A stretch of 64,000 nt of DNA from Flavobacteriales bacterium (GCA_016788635.1 JAEUSU010000008.1:62001-126000), one strand, 5' to 3'. Positions 43,074-52,561 are shown, counted from the first letter of the stretch. Notes: generated by a model not told the origin, from the sequence alone. Program-made: numbers and translations.

Positions 43074-44297
43074 ATGAAGCAACTCGTCACCTTGTTCGTC
43101 GCATCCGCCTTTGCCCTCGGGGTCAACGCCCAAGGCGATTGCACCGCTGGTCGCTACGTCACCTACGATCTGTTCCCGGGAGAGGATGTGACCACGGGCG
43201 TGGTCTTCGGCAGCAACACCAGTGTGCTCGGGGCTCCACAAACCCTGCGGTTGGATGTTTATGAGCCGCCCGGTGATGTGCTGGCCGAACGCCCGGTGGT
43301 GGTGGTGGCCTTCGGCGGTTCGTTCATCGGGGGGGCGCGGGCGGACGTGGCGGACCTCTGCAAATTGCTCGCACGGCTGGGCTATGTGGCGGTGGCGCCG
43401 GACTATCGTGTGGGTTTCTTCATCCCCAACGAGTTGAACACCACCCTGGCCGTGGTGCGCTCCATGCACGACATCAAAGGCGCCGTGCGCTTCCTGCGCA
43501 AGACCTACACGGAGGATGGCAACCCGTACCGCATTGATCCGGACCGGATCATCATTGGTGGGGTTTCGGCAGGGGCCATCGGTGCCGTACACGCCACCTA
43601 CCTGGATGAGCCTTCGGAGATCCCCGCCGTGTTGAACAGCTACATCGCAGGCCTCGGTGGTGTGGAGGGCAACAGCGGCAACCCGGGCTACAGCAGCGAA
43701 GTGCTGGCCTGCTACAGCTTCAGTGGGGCCATCGGCGATACGCTGTGGATGCAACCTGGTGATCAGCCGCTGGCCAGCGTGCATGAAGTAGGCGACCAGG
43801 TGGTGCCCTACGACACGCAGATCGCCAATGTGGTGGGCATACCCACGGGATTGCTCGCCTCAGGCAGCGGTGACATCCACAAGCGGCTTGATCACATCGG
43901 AGTGCCCAACTGCTTCCTTAGTTATCCGGGCAGCGGCCACGTCGGCTATTTCACATCCGACCAGGCCACCGCTGTAGATCACGTGGTGCAGTACCTCGCG
44001 AAGGTGGTTTGCAACGAACCAGCGGGTTGCGGTACACTGTTCGCTTCACTGGGCGAACAGGAACGACCTTCGGAGCTCTCCGTATGGCCCAACCCCACCA
44101 CCGGACCTGTGAGCATGCAAGTGGACAGGATCATGGATGTGATGCTCTTCGATGCCATGGGTCGCACGGTACGCGCGCAGCGTTTGGTGCCCGGGGTGAA
44201 CACCATGGACCTGAGCGATCTGGCACCGGGCTGGTACACCCTGCGCACGGCGGATGGCCAAGGCCGGTCATTCCCCTTGGTGCGTGCGGCTGAATAG
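43074..44297 (+). CDS. Secreted alpha/beta hydrolase (carboxylesterase-like) with T9SS sorting domain
   Basis: 407 residues: signal peptide ending GVNAQ. The hydrolase domain has the oxyanion segment VVVVAFGGSFIGG (about 75-87), APDYRVGFF, and the nucleophile elbow GGVSAGAIGA (Ser near 164), with a late His in PGSGHVGYF (about 285). The last 80 residues contain LSVWPNPTTGPVSMQ and MLFDAMGRTVRAQ, a type A T9SS sorting domain. Likely an exported esterase; substrate unknown. Convergent with the DUF4421 gene, 5 bp apart. Confidence 0.88.
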   Translation: MKQLVTLFVASAFALGVNAQGDCTAGRYVTYDLFPGEDVTTGVVFGSNTSVLGAPQTLRLDVYEPPGDVLAERPVVVVAFGGSFIGGARADVADLCKLLARLGYVAVAPDYRVGFFIPNELNTTLAVVRSMHDIKGAVRFLRKTYTEDGNPYRIDPDRIIIGGVSAGAIGAVHATYLDEPSEIPAVLNSYIAGLGGVEGNSGNPGYSSEVLACYSFSGAIGDTLWMQPGDQPLASVHEVGDQVVPYDTQIANVVGIPTGLLASGSGDIHKRLDHIGVPNCFLSYPGSGHVGYFTSDQATAVDHVVQYLAKVVCNEPAGCGTLFASLGEQERPSELSVWPNPTTGPVSMQVDRIMDVMLFDAMGRTVRAQRLVPGVNTMDLSDLAPGWYTLRTADGQGRSFPLVRAAE

Positions 44298-44302
44298 CCC
44301 AC

Positions 44303-45358
44303 TTACAAACCCACCTTGCGCAACATTGGAATGTTGGGCTTGCGCAGGCGGATGCCCGTGGCGAGGCGCACGCTGCTGAAGGTGGTGCCCAGGTCCACCT
44401 GTTCGCCCACGCTGCTGGATGCTGCGTAAGTGCTGCCGCTCAAGGCCACATACCATTGCTCGGCATTGTAACCCATGCTGAAGCGGCCTTCCGCATAACC
44501 GCCCACCACCCATTCCGTGCTCACATCCCCCAGCCGGGGTATAGCATAGTTGTGCTGGGTTGCTGTGATACCCGGGACCAGCATCAGGTTCAGGAAGGCC
44601 TTCCTGAGGAATACGAAGGTGTGGGTATAGCCACCGGTCACTCCTATGATGAAGCGCTGCATGCGAATGAACTGTGTCGTATCGTTGAACTCGCTTTGCA
44701 GTTGGAAGGGGATCAAGGTGCTGTCCGCTTTCATTTCGGATATCCACAGGGTCGCACCAGCCGTCCATGAGCCGGCGCTCCTTCTTTGCCTTTCCAATTG
44801 CCAGAGGGCCGCGTTGTGTGAGTAACGCGCGCCGTTGAACCCGTGGTTGATCGAGGCCATGTAGGTGGTCTGCTCCAGGTCGCGCCGATAGGGATGGTTC
44901 ATTTCGGGCTGCCATAGGCTGTCATAGGCCCAGGGCTCCAGCACATGGTAACCTTCACTGCGGCTGAGGAAATTGCGGAACCACCATTTGCGGCCAGTGA
45001 GCCCGAAACCGATGCCATTGGAACTGGTGATGCCCTTGGTGGCGTCGGGCGTGCTCAGGTAGGGCACACTGAAGGCCGCCTCAATGGTGAACCAGCGCAG
45101 GTCCAGCCCGAACCCGTACTGGACCACATCATTGGTGCTGTACGAGATGGACTTTTCGTTCCTGCCGGTGAGCTCCACCTCGTTGCCCTGCGTGCGCATC
45201 AAGGCGGTGATCACGAAGTTGTCGTAGTAGCTGGTTATGAATGTGGTGTCGTAGGCCGGTGTGCGCAGCGAACCATGCACATCGGAACTGCGCTGGGCGG
45301 ACGCCGCATGCGCAAGGACCACCGTCGCGAGAGTGAGCAGTTGCGGGTTGGTGGGCAT
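44303..45358 (-). CDS. DUF4421 outer-membrane protein
   Basis: 351 residues; signal peptide ending AASAQ. Start YDTTFITSYYDNFVITALMRTQG, then VVQYGFGLDLRWFTIEAAFSVP, GIGFGLTGRKWWFRNFLSRSEGY, and a C-terminal set of barrel strands match DUF4421. Likely an outer-membrane barrel. ATG 45358 is chosen because it gives a signal peptide. Upstream TACTTTTCG lies 2-10 bp before the start on the minus strand. Function unknown. Confidence 0.82.
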   Translation of the reverse strand: MPTNPQLLTLATVVLAHAASAQRSSDVHGSLRTPAYDTTFITSYYDNFVITALMRTQGNEVELTGRNEKSISYSTNDVVQYGFGLDLRWFTIEAAFSVPYLSTPDATKGITSSNGIGFGLTGRKWWFRNFLSRSEGYHVLEPWAYDSLWQPEMNHPYRRDLEQTTYMASINHGFNGARYSHNAALWQLERQRRSAGSWTAGATLWISEMKADSTLIPFQLQSEFNDTTQFIRMQRFIIGVTGGYTHTFVFLRKAFLNLMLVPGITATQHNYAIPRLGDVSTEWVVGGYAEGRFSMGYNAEQWYVALSGSTYAASSSVGEQVDLGTTFSSVRLATGIRLRKPNIPMLRKVGL

Positions 45359-45392
45359 GCCCCCGAAAAGTAGAAGGCCGGTCGATCTGGTC

Positions 45393-46202
45393 CTATGGAA
45401 AGCGCTTCCGATCCTCCCATGCGAAGGTCCATTCCGGTGTGCGTAACTCGCCTGCCGTATGCTGCAGGAACCAGGGACTGCCATCGGACCTGCCGGGGAC
45501 CTTGAGTATATGGATGTCCTGCGCCGGCATGTAGCTCTGCGCGAGCATGAACCAGGTGCGGCCCTGGTCATCATGCGCCACATCCACCACCATGACGGCG
45601 TGGCCGGGGCTGCCCCCCTGGATGAACACATCGCCGGCCTCGATCGGCGCATGATGTGCCGCTACAAGCTCACGTGCAAGGCTCTGTGTGCCCGCATAGG
45701 TGAAGACCACATCAAGAAAGCGGAGCAGTTCCGTGTGTGAGCCATCCACCCGGCCACCGGCCGACCATGCGCAGGTGTGGCCTTGCACACGAATGCGTTC
45801 GCCCTGCCTCCAGCGCCGCCATTCCGCCTTGAAGCCGTTGGTGAAATGAAAGGCGATCTCATCCTGGCGGCCGTTGCCGAAGAGGTATTCCGCACGCAGG
45901 CGCATGATGGCGTCGGCGCATTGTTGCAGGTCGCGCGGGCCCACGCTCACCTCCAACACGGCGGCGTGCACGTCCTGCCTGTGTTTCAAGCTTCCATCGA
46001 ACAGCTTGACGGGCGCCTGCTTTTCGCGCAGCGGCAGCTCGGCCAAAAAGTTGGCGAAACTGCCCGGTGGACAAGGCGCAGCAACGGCATAAGGGGGTGG
46101 TGTGAACCGATCACGCACGGTCCCTGATGCACCCGTGCCGGGCTGAAATGCCGGACATACGAAAGCCAGGAGTGCGAAAGGGAGGGCATGCGGTCGGATC
46201 AC
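45393..46202 (-). CDS. DUF4846 secreted protein
   Basis: 269 residues; signal peptide to about residue 18-25. The DUF4846 core is clear: FANFLAELPL, VKLFDGSLK, VHAAVLEVSVGPRDLQQCAD, AIMRLRAEYLFGNG, IAFHFTNGF, VFTYAGTQSLARELV, GDVFIQGGSPGHAVMVVDVA and FMLAQSYMPAQDIHIL. The GGxPGHAVMVVD segment with the preceding Cys and later Gln-Ser resembles NlpC/P60- or amidase-like folds, an inference. Same strand as the DUF4421 gene, 34 bp upstream. Confidence 0.9.
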   Translation of the reverse strand: MIRPHALPFALLAFVCPAFQPGTGASGTVRDRFTPPPYAVAAPCPPGSFANFLAELPLREKQAPVKLFDGSLKHRQDVHAAVLEVSVGPRDLQQCADAIMRLRAEYLFGNGRQDEIAFHFTNGFKAEWRRWRQGERIRVQGHTCAWSAGGRVDGSHTELLRFLDVVFTYAGTQSLARELVAAHHAPIEAGDVFIQGGSPGHAVMVVDVAHDDQGRTWFMLAQSYMPAQDIHILKVPGRSDGSPWFLQHTAGELRTPEWTFAWEDRKRFP

Positions 46203-46241
46203 ACCGCATGAACGCCTGGGGGCGCCGGATGGTATGCGGGC

Positions 46242-47696
46242 TCAGGCCGTGGTGGGCTTGGCCTGCCTGGCCGCGGAGTAGCCGAACAACCGGTTGTCTT
46301 TGATCATGTTGTCCACGTAAGGTGGCACCATGTCCTCCCAGCCCGCCTTGCCCTGGCGGATCATGTCCAGCACCTGCGTGCTGAAAATGTGCAGTACGCT
46401 GGGGTCGTAGCTGTCGATGTCCACTATGCGTTTGTTGGTCAACAGGTAGTCGTAGAGCGGGCGCAGGCGCGGATGCACAGGCATGTTCGCCGTGGTCATC
46501 ACCCCGCTGGCACTGTCCGACTTGCTGGGGTACACGTAGATCTTCAGGTCGCGTGTGAAGAGGATGCCGAAGGCCTCCAGAATACCGCCGTTCAATTCGC
46601 GATAGTACTTCTCATCGAACACCTCCACCAGGTTCGTCACGCCCATGATCAAGCCCATGCGCGCACGGGTGTAGCGGCTGAAGTACTCGATGAGCTTGTA
46701 GTACTGCTGGTAGTTGCTGATGAGCACGGTCTGGCCCAGGGAGCAGAGGATGTCCGCCCGGTCTATGAAGTCCTTCTCGTCCACATCACCGGTGTCGGAC
46801 TGCAGGTTGTTCAAGGTGATCTCGAAGAGCACGTGCAAATTGCTGCGCTCCACGCGGTTCTCCTTGATGAACATGTTGTACCCGTTCATGATCATGTCAA
46901 TGTTGACCTTGGTCACGGGACGGAAGGAGCCACGGATGGCGAGGATGTTCTTCTTGTAGAGGACCTCACTGGCCTGCAGGTTCTGGCCGTCGGGTCCGAA
47001 TATCACGGCATCTGTATAGCCGCGTTTCACAAGCTGCAGGCTCAGCAGACGATTGTCCACACCGGCGAAGGCCGGGCCGTTCATCTGGATCATGTCCACC
47101 TCCACCACGTGCCGGCTCACGTTGTCGTAGAGCGCGGTCATGATCTCCTGCGGGTTGGCGTGGTGGAAGAAGCAGCCGAAGATGAGGTTCACCCCCATGA
47201 TGCCGATGTTCTCCTGCTGCATGCTGATGTCCGGGTCATGCAGGCGCACGTGTAGGATGACATCGCTGGTGGGCTGGTCGGGTGCGGTCTGAAAACGGAC
47301 CCCCATCCAGCCATGGCCACTATGCGGCTTCTCGAACGTGCTGGTGGCAACGGTGTTCGCGAAGGTGAAGAACTTCTTGGTGGGGTGGTCCGCACGGCTC
47401 AGGCGGTCCACGATCAGGCCATACTCGTGTCCGAGCATGTTGCGCAACCGGCTCTCGCACACGAAGCGGTTGCCGGCCTCCTTGCCATAGATGGCGTTGC
47501 TGAAGTCCTTGTCATAGGCGCTCATCGCCTTGGCGATGGTCTGCGATGCCCCACCGGCGCGGAAAAAATGGCGCACGGTCTCCTGTCCGGCGCCGATCTC
47601 GGCAAAGGTCCCATACAGGTCCGGGTCCTGGTTGATCCGCCGGGCCTTTTGTGCCGGGCTCAGGATGACGCGTTGGGATTCGTTCTGAAGAAGCAT
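46242..47696 (-). CDS. Conserved Bacteroidota protein often labelled NMN adenylyltransferase
   Basis: 484 residues, no signal peptide. It is highly alike to a family kept in most Flavobacteria: DPDLYGTFAEIGAGQETVRHFF (as two segments), GGASQTIAKAMSAYDKDF, DAVIFGPDGQNLQASEVLYKK, LAIRGSFRPVTKVN, SLGQTVLISNYQQYYKLIEYFSRYT and FDEKYYRELNGGILEAFG. Databases often name it nicotinate-nucleotide adenylyltransferase, from recollection of the family; however no HxGH nucleotidyltransferase motif is present, so that name is not supported. Function unknown. A TAACTTCG box lies 23 bp upstream. Confidence 0.85.
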   Translation of the reverse strand: MLLQNESQRVILSPAQKARRINQDPDLYGTFAEIGAGQETVRHFFRAGGASQTIAKAMSAYDKDFSNAIYGKEAGNRFVCESRLRNMLGHEYGLIVDRLSRADHPTKKFFTFANTVATSTFEKPHSGHGWMGVRFQTAPDQPTSDVILHVRLHDPDISMQQENIGIMGVNLIFGCFFHHANPQEIMTALYDNVSRHVVEVDMIQMNGPAFAGVDNRLLSLQLVKRGYTDAVIFGPDGQNLQASEVLYKKNILAIRGSFRPVTKVNIDMIMNGYNMFIKENRVERSNLHVLFEITLNNLQSDTGDVDEKDFIDRADILCSLGQTVLISNYQQYYKLIEYFSRYTRARMGLIMGVTNLVEVFDEKYYRELNGGILEAFGILFTRDLKIYVYPSKSDSASGVMTTANMPVHPRLRPLYDYLLTNKRIVDIDSYDPSVLHIFSTQVLDMIRQGKAGWEDMVPPYVDNMIKDNRLFGYSAARQAKPTTA

Positions 47697-47718
47697 GCCT
47701 GTGCGAAGGAAGATGGTG

Positions 47719-47726
47719 CGAAGTTA
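47719..47726 (-). promoter_or_regulatory. Candidate -7 box TAACTTCG
   Basis: Minus-strand TAACTTCG, one base from TAnnTTTG, 23 bp upstream of the gene at 46242-47696. Confidence 0.35.
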
Positions 47727-47761
47727 GCCCAATGCCCGCCCGCGGTCGACCATTCACCCAT

Positions 47762-48805
47762 TCAGGCAGGCGAACGCAGAACACCGCCCTGCGCCAGATG
47801 ACCATGCACCAGCCGGGCGGTCTGCTCCAGGAAGCCGGTCAACTCCTTCAGGTCGCGTCCCTTGGTCATCACGGTCAGCAGGTAGGGGGTGTCTCCGAGG
47901 TAAAGGATCGCGGTCTCGTGCAGTTGCCTCAGCCGCTGGTCCCCACCTTCGCCGAACTTGTGGGCCATTTCAAGGTCCGCAGGCAGACCGGCACGCAAGC
48001 CCTCGCTGAAGGTGGATCGTGTCAGCATCTCCATGGCCATCTCCGAGTATGCGGGGGAGAGGTAGGTGGCGTTGTACAGGGCCTTCATGAATACCGAGAA
48101 ATCCCGCGCGGTCATGGGGTGGACCGGTCGATCGACGGCGGGCCTTTCCAGGCCCAGTTCGGAGAAGACCTTCAACATGCGCTCCAGATCCACATTGCGG
48201 TTCAGCAGACCGGTGGCCCGGTTGTCCGAATGCACCACCATGTAGGTGAGTAGTTCGGACACGGTGTAGGGTTTGCCCTCTTCAATGGTGGCGCCGGGGA
48301 ATACGGGCGCCCGGTTGCCGGATGGCATGCCCGCGGCCAGCGTGTATCGGCGTTCGAGCAGGCCGGGATCAGCCTCGGCCATATCCAGCCAGGCCATCAA
48401 GGTGGGCACCTTCAACATGGATCCGGGGTCGTAGGTCTCGGCGTCGTTGTAAGACATCCATTCGCCGCGCTGGGTATCCCGCAGGTATACCGAGGCCGAA
48501 TTCAGGACACCCGCAGCGCGGAACTCGTTGACCAGGGCATCAATGTCCAATTTCAAGGCCCTGAACCGCGGCGATTCACACGCCTGCTCGGCATAGAGGA
48601 GCGGCTTTACGTGAGGCATACCGCTGCGCCGCACCAAGTTGTATGTGCAGACGATGGCCGTGGGCTTGGCCATTTCATTGCCGGCATGCGAACGCATGGC
48701 ATCCAACCAATTGGTATTGCGAAGCAACAGCACCGTCCCCAGAACACCGATCAGGATGGCCAGGGGTATCAGTACCGCCGGAATGCGATGGGTCAGCATG
48801 CGCAT
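47762..48805 (-). CDS. Class A beta-lactamase-related serine hydrolase, membrane-anchored
   Basis: 347 residues with one N-terminal membrane anchor (about 9-29) facing the periplasm. Penicilloyl-serine motifs are S129-M-L-K132 (in DPGSMLKVP), S193-D-N195 (in VVHSDNRAT), and HKFGEGG near 288 in the place of KTG. The Glu166-type omega loop is not evident. Known: such homologues include beta-lactamases and penicillin-binding-like hydrolases; resistance cannot be predicted. Met1 or Met3 may be the start. Confidence 0.8.
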   Translation of the reverse strand: MRMLTHRIPAVLIPLAILIGVLGTVLLLRNTNWLDAMRSHAGNEMAKPTAIVCTYNLVRRSGMPHVKPLLYAEQACESPRFRALKLDIDALVNEFRAAGVLNSASVYLRDTQRGEWMSYNDAETYDPGSMLKVPTLMAWLDMAEADPGLLERRYTLAAGMPSGNRAPVFPGATIEEGKPYTVSELLTYMVVHSDNRATGLLNRNVDLERMLKVFSELGLERPAVDRPVHPMTARDFSVFMKALYNATYLSPAYSEMAMEMLTRSTFSEGLRAGLPADLEMAHKFGEGGDQRLRQLHETAILYLGDTPYLLTVMTKGRDLKELTGFLEQTARLVHGHLAQGGVLRSPA

Positions 48806-48948
48806 GGGGGGTGGGTTGGAGGGATGGGAAGTTGAAGAACAGGGCAGGTCCCTTCAAAGATGATGAAGGCCTGTTCCCGAACGATAGGGATCAGCCCGAA
48901 AGGGAGAGGGGACGGATGAAGCGGGAAAAGGGCGCGACGAAACGGACG

Positions 48949-50988
48949 CTAGGCCTGTTCCACAGCCCGGCGTTCGTCGATCAGCTTGCGCAGGGCGAAC
49001 AGTTCGTCCCTGATCTGCGCGGCTTCCATGAAGTCCATGCCCTTGGCCGCCTCGCGCATGGAGCGTTCCAGGATGGCGGCGTTCTTCTCCAATTGCTCCA
49101 TTGAAAGATGGCTGGCAACAGGGTCTGCGGCCAGGCTCAGCTCCTCAGGTTCCACATAGGCTTTTGGGGCCATGGTCCGCATTGCGGCATCGTCACCTCG
49201 CGGCATCAGGTCCGGGCGTTCGCGCTTCACGGCACGCGGGGTGATGCCATGTTCCTCGTTGTAGGCCATCTGCTTTGCGCGGCGGCGATCTGTTTCGTCC
49301 ATGGTGCGCCGCATGCTCTCGGTGATGGTATCCGCATAAAAGATCACCAGCCCGTTGATGTTGCGTGCCGCGCGGCCTGCGGTCTGGGTCAGCGAACGGT
49401 CACTGCGCAGGAAGCCTTCCTTGTCCGCATCCACCACGGCCACCAGGCTCACTTCGGGCAGGTCCAGCCCTTCGCGCAGCAGGTTCACGCCCACCAGCAC
49501 ATCGATCACTCCGGCACGCAGCTGCCGCAGGATCTCAATGCGGTCCAGGGTCTCCACATCGCTGTGGATGTACGTGCACTTCACGCCGTTGCGCTGCAGG
49601 AACTCGGTGAGCTCCTCGGCCATGCGTTTGGTCAGGGTGGTCACCAGCACGCGTTCCTCGCGTTTGCTGCGGTGGCGGATCTCGTCCAGCAGGTCGTCGA
49701 TCTGGCCTTTGCTCGGGCGCACCTCGATGGGTGGGTCCAGCAGGCCGGTGGGGCGCACCACCTGTTCCACCACCACGCCTTCGCTCCGCCGCAGTTCATA
49801 GTCCGCCGGTGTGGCGCTCACGAACAAGGTCTGGCCCATCAGGCCCTCGAACTCCTCAAAGGTGAGAGGCCGGTTGTCGAGGGCGCTGGGCAGGCGGAAA
49901 CCGTACTCCACCAGGTTGCGCTTGCGGCTGCGGTCCCCGCCGTACATGGCATGCACCTGGCCCACCGTTACGTGGCTCTCATCGATCACCATCAGGAAGT
50001 CCTTGGGGAAGTAATCCAGCAGGCAGAAGGGGCGCTGACCGGGCTCTCGCCGGTCGAAGTAGCGGCTGTAGTTCTCAATACCGCTGCAATAGCCCAGCTC
50101 GCGCATCATTTCCAGATCATACAGGGTGCGCTCCTCCAGCCGCTTCGCTTCCAAATGCTTGCCGATGCTCTTGAAGAATTCCACCTGTTTGTCCGCATCC
50201 AGGCGGATGGCCTCCAGTGCGGCGTTCATGGTCTCGCGGCTGGTCACAAAGAGGTTTGCCGGGTAGATGGTGCAGCGGTCCAGGGTCTCCACCATGCGGG
50301 AGGTCACCGGGTCGAAGCGTTCCAGCTTCTCGATCTCATCCCCCCAGAAGTGGATGCGAATGGCCTCGTCCGCGTAAGCCAGGTACACTTCCACCACGTC
50401 GCCGCGCACGCGGAAGTTCCCACGCGCGGGGTCCTGGTCACGGCGGTGGTACAGGGCCTCCACCAGGTCCAGGAGGAACTTGTTGCGCGCCACCTTCAGG
50501 CCCACATGCACCTCCACCATGCTGCGGTGGAACTCGGCCGGGTTGCCGATGCCGTAGATGCAGCTCACACTGGCCACCACGATCACGTTCCTGCGCCCGC
50601 TCAGCAGGGCACTGGTGGTGCTCAGCCGCAGCTTCTCGATCTCCTCGTTGATCGAGAGGTCCTTCTCGATGTAGGTGTTGGTGGTGGGCAGGTAGGCCTC
50701 GGGCTGGTAGTAGTCGTAGTAGCTCACGAAGTACTCCACCCGATCGTGCGGGAAGAAGTGCTTGAACTCGCCGTAGAGCTGTGCCGCCAGTGTCTTGTTG
50801 TGGCTCAGGATCAGTGCGGGCCGGTCCACCTGGGCGATCACGTTCGCCACGGTGAAGGTCTTGCCCGAGCCCGTGACACCGAGCAGCGTTTGGGCGGGCA
50901 CGCCGGTGTTCAGGCCCTGCACCAACTGGCGGATGGCCTCGGGCTGATCGCCCGTGGGGGTGAATTCGGAGATGAGCTCGAAAGGCAT
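48949..50988 (-). CDS. uvrB: Excinuclease ABC subunit B
   Basis: 679 residues, typical. Damage-verifying helicase-like subunit of nucleotide excision repair. Walker A GVTGSGKT (37-44), the beta-hairpin segment YYDYYQPEAYLP near 92, DEATH-type DESH motif in VIDESHVT near 337, helicase motif VI QTAGRAARN near 540, and a C-terminal UVR motif (ILERSMREAAKGMDFMEAAQIRD in segments) that contacts UvrC. A TACCTTTG box precedes it by 26 bp. Confidence 0.98.
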   Translation of the reverse strand: MPFELISEFTPTGDQPEAIRQLVQGLNTGVPAQTLLGVTGSGKTFTVANVIAQVDRPALILSHNKTLAAQLYGEFKHFFPHDRVEYFVSYYDYYQPEAYLPTTNTYIEKDLSINEEIEKLRLSTTSALLSGRRNVIVVASVSCIYGIGNPAEFHRSMVEVHVGLKVARNKFLLDLVEALYHRRDQDPARGNFRVRGDVVEVYLAYADEAIRIHFWGDEIEKLERFDPVTSRMVETLDRCTIYPANLFVTSRETMNAALEAIRLDADKQVEFFKSIGKHLEAKRLEERTLYDLEMMRELGYCSGIENYSRYFDRREPGQRPFCLLDYFPKDFLMVIDESHVTVGQVHAMYGGDRSRKRNLVEYGFRLPSALDNRPLTFEEFEGLMGQTLFVSATPADYELRRSEGVVVEQVVRPTGLLDPPIEVRPSKGQIDDLLDEIRHRSKREERVLVTTLTKRMAEELTEFLQRNGVKCTYIHSDVETLDRIEILRQLRAGVIDVLVGVNLLREGLDLPEVSLVAVVDADKEGFLRSDRSLTQTAGRAARNINGLVIFYADTITESMRRTMDETDRRRAKQMAYNEEHGITPRAVKRERPDLMPRGDDAAMRTMAPKAYVEPEELSLAADPVASHLSMEQLEKNAAILERSMREAAKGMDFMEAAQIRDELFALRKLIDERRAVEQA

Positions 50989-51013
50989 GGGCCTGGGCAG
51001 GAAAAAGCGGGTG

Positions 51014-51021
51014 CAAAGGTA
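51014..51021 (-). promoter_or_regulatory. Candidate -7 box TACCTTTG of uvrB
   Basis: Exact TAnnTTTG match on the minus strand, 26 bp before the uvrB ATG. Confidence 0.5.
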
Positions 51022-51084
51022 CCGGGCATTCCAGTGGACCTATACAGGCAACCACGACGCTGTATTGTACCGTCCTTTGTATAC

Positions 51085-51600
51085 ATGCGACCGGCGCCCT
51101 GGCACACCCGCAGTCTGCCCAATGGCTTGGGCATGGAGCAATTGCCCGTCCTGCTGGCGCGCGTTCGGGGCACCCCGGTGCGGATGCAGGAAGTGCTTCG
51201 CAGTGTGCGCCCGGAACAACTTGCCTTGCATCGTTCAGGGGAATGGGGCGTGTTGGAGCACCTCGCGCATCTCACGCACCTGCAGGACCGGCTCATGGCG
51301 CGTGTGGACGACCTGGAGGCACGACGGCCGGACTTGTGCCCGATCGACCTGGCGGATCAAGTGTCCGTGCTCACTCACGTGCATACCCGGCACCCGGGTG
51401 ATGTGCTCGAGGAGTTCCGGTTGCGGCGGCTGGCCTTTGTGCAGCGTGTACAACGCATGCCTGATGCGGTGCTGGCCCATGTGGCGCGCCACCCGTGTGG
51501 CGAGCGCCCCACGCGCGTGATCGACATGTTGCTCTGGGTGGCCGAGCACGACGATCATCACCTGGCCCACATCCACCACCTCCTTGGTGCCGGGCGGTGA
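51085..51600 (+). CDS. DinB family protein
   Basis: 171 residues from ATG 51085, or 155 from ATG 51133 (MEQLPVLLARV), which may be the better start. DinB-type bundle: VRPEQLALHRSGEWGVLEHLAHLTHLQDR with the helix-2 histidines, and LLWVAEHDDHHLAHIHHLL with the His cluster at the C-terminus. Known: metal-binding fold, thiol-transferase or unknown roles. It is the second DinB protein of the window and is not closely similar to the first. Divergent from uvrB. Confidence 0.85.
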   Translation: MRPAPWHTRSLPNGLGMEQLPVLLARVRGTPVRMQEVLRSVRPEQLALHRSGEWGVLEHLAHLTHLQDRLMARVDDLEARRPDLCPIDLADQVSVLTHVHTRHPGDVLEEFRLRRLAFVQRVQRMPDAVLAHVARHPCGERPTRVIDMLLWVAEHDDHHLAHIHHLLGAGR

Positions 51601-51642
51601 ACAATGCGCGCGCGGTCGCGTTCTGCTGCTACCTTTCCGTCC

Positions 51643-51804
51643 ATGTTCGCCAAGCGCCTGCTGCACTACCTGGACCCCCGGACGCTGTTCGGCAAGAGCG
51701 ATCCGAACGCAAGCCTGCGCTTCATGCACGGAGTGAACCGCATCAGCGTGTTCCTGTTCCTGTTCTGCGTGATCGTGATGGTGGTGCGGGCCTGCACCCG
51801 CTGA
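51643..51804 (+). CDS. Small membrane protein (DUF6728-like)
   Basis: 53 residues beginning MFAKRLLHYLDPRTLFGK. The segment FMHGVNRISVFLFLFCVIVMVVR forms one C-terminal membrane helix and matches small proteins kept in many Bacteroidota (DUF6728, from memory of the family). Convergent with aroE, 4 bp between the stops. Function unknown. Confidence 0.8.
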   Translation: MFAKRLLHYLDPRTLFGKSDPNASLRFMHGVNRISVFLFLFCVIVMVVRACTR

Positions 51805-51808
51805 GCAC

Positions 51809-52561
51809 TCAGGTGTTCCACAAACGCCACGAGGCTTCGGCCTGGGCATGCAGCATCTGCAGGCCGTTCACCGTGCGCGCCCCCCGTTCCATACCGAACA
51901 TGAGGAATTGTGTCTCCGGCGGATTGTACACGAGGTCCACCAGGGTATGACGCGGGCCAATGGCGGCATAGGGAAGGGGAGGCAGAGAGCCCACGTCCGG
52001 GTGCATGCCCAGTGGAGTGGTGTTGATGAGCAGCCGGCACACCTTCAGGCTCACCGGATCGAGCATGTCCCAGCTGAGGTCGCCCCGCTCGCGGCTGCGG
52101 CTCACCACACGGAAACGGATGCCTTGTTCGCGCAGCACGTAGCCCACGGCCCGGCTGGCCCCACCGCTGCCCAGCACCAGTGCACGTAGGCGGATGTCGC
52201 TGTCCGGGTCGATCAGCCCGGGCAGCAGCGGCAACAGGGTGTCGCGGAATCCCTCCACGTCGGTGTTGAAGCCCATGAGCTTCCCTTCGCGGATGGCGAT
52301 GGTATTCACCGCACCCACGGCCGCCGCCAGCGGGTCCACCACATCCAGCAGCGGCATCACCTCCTGCTTGTAGGGGATGGTGACGTTGAGCCCACGCAGA
52401 CCCGGCGTGGAAGCGATCAGATCGCGCAGGTTTCCGATCTCGGCCAGTTCGAACAATTCATACCGGTGCCCCGGCAGGCTTTCCCGCTTGAACTTGTCCG
52501 TGAAATAGGACCTGCTGAAGGAGTGTCCAAGGGAACGGCCGATCAATCCGAATACGCTCAT
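51809..52561 (-). CDS. aroE: Shikimate dehydrogenase
   Basis: 250 residues: reduces 3-dehydroshikimate to shikimate with NADPH (EC 1.1.1.25). GLIGRSLGHSFS at the N-terminus binds shikimate; GLNVTIPYKQ contains the catalytic Lys (near 67) and GFNTDVEGF the Asp; nucleotide motif GSGGASRAV near 127; LINTTPLGM and GLQMLHAQA follow. ATG 52561 overlaps the DUF368 gene by 4 bp, so it is last in the operon. Confidence 0.95.
   Translation of the reverse strand: MSVFGLIGRSLGHSFSRSYFTDKFKRESLPGHRYELFELAEIGNLRDLIASTPGLRGLNVTIPYKQEVMPLLDVVDPLAAAVGAVNTIAIREGKLMGFNTDVEGFRDTLLPLLPGLIDPDSDIRLRALVLGSGGASRAVGYVLREQGIRFRVVSRSRERGDLSWDMLDPVSLKVCRLLINTTPLGMHPDVGSLPPLPYAAIGPRHTLVDLVYNPPETQFLMFGMERGARTVNGLQMLHAQAEASWRLWNT

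Noticed and set aside
47762-48805. Calling the SxxK/SDN protein a beta-lactamase resistance gene
   Set aside because: The KTG triad is replaced by KFG and no omega-loop Glu is evident; resistance cannot be inferred.
49108-51084. Very long plus-strand open frame antisense to uvrB
   Set aside because: It mirrors uvrB codon structure in a GC-rich region and shows no protein family; only its last part, from 51085, is a real gene (DinB).
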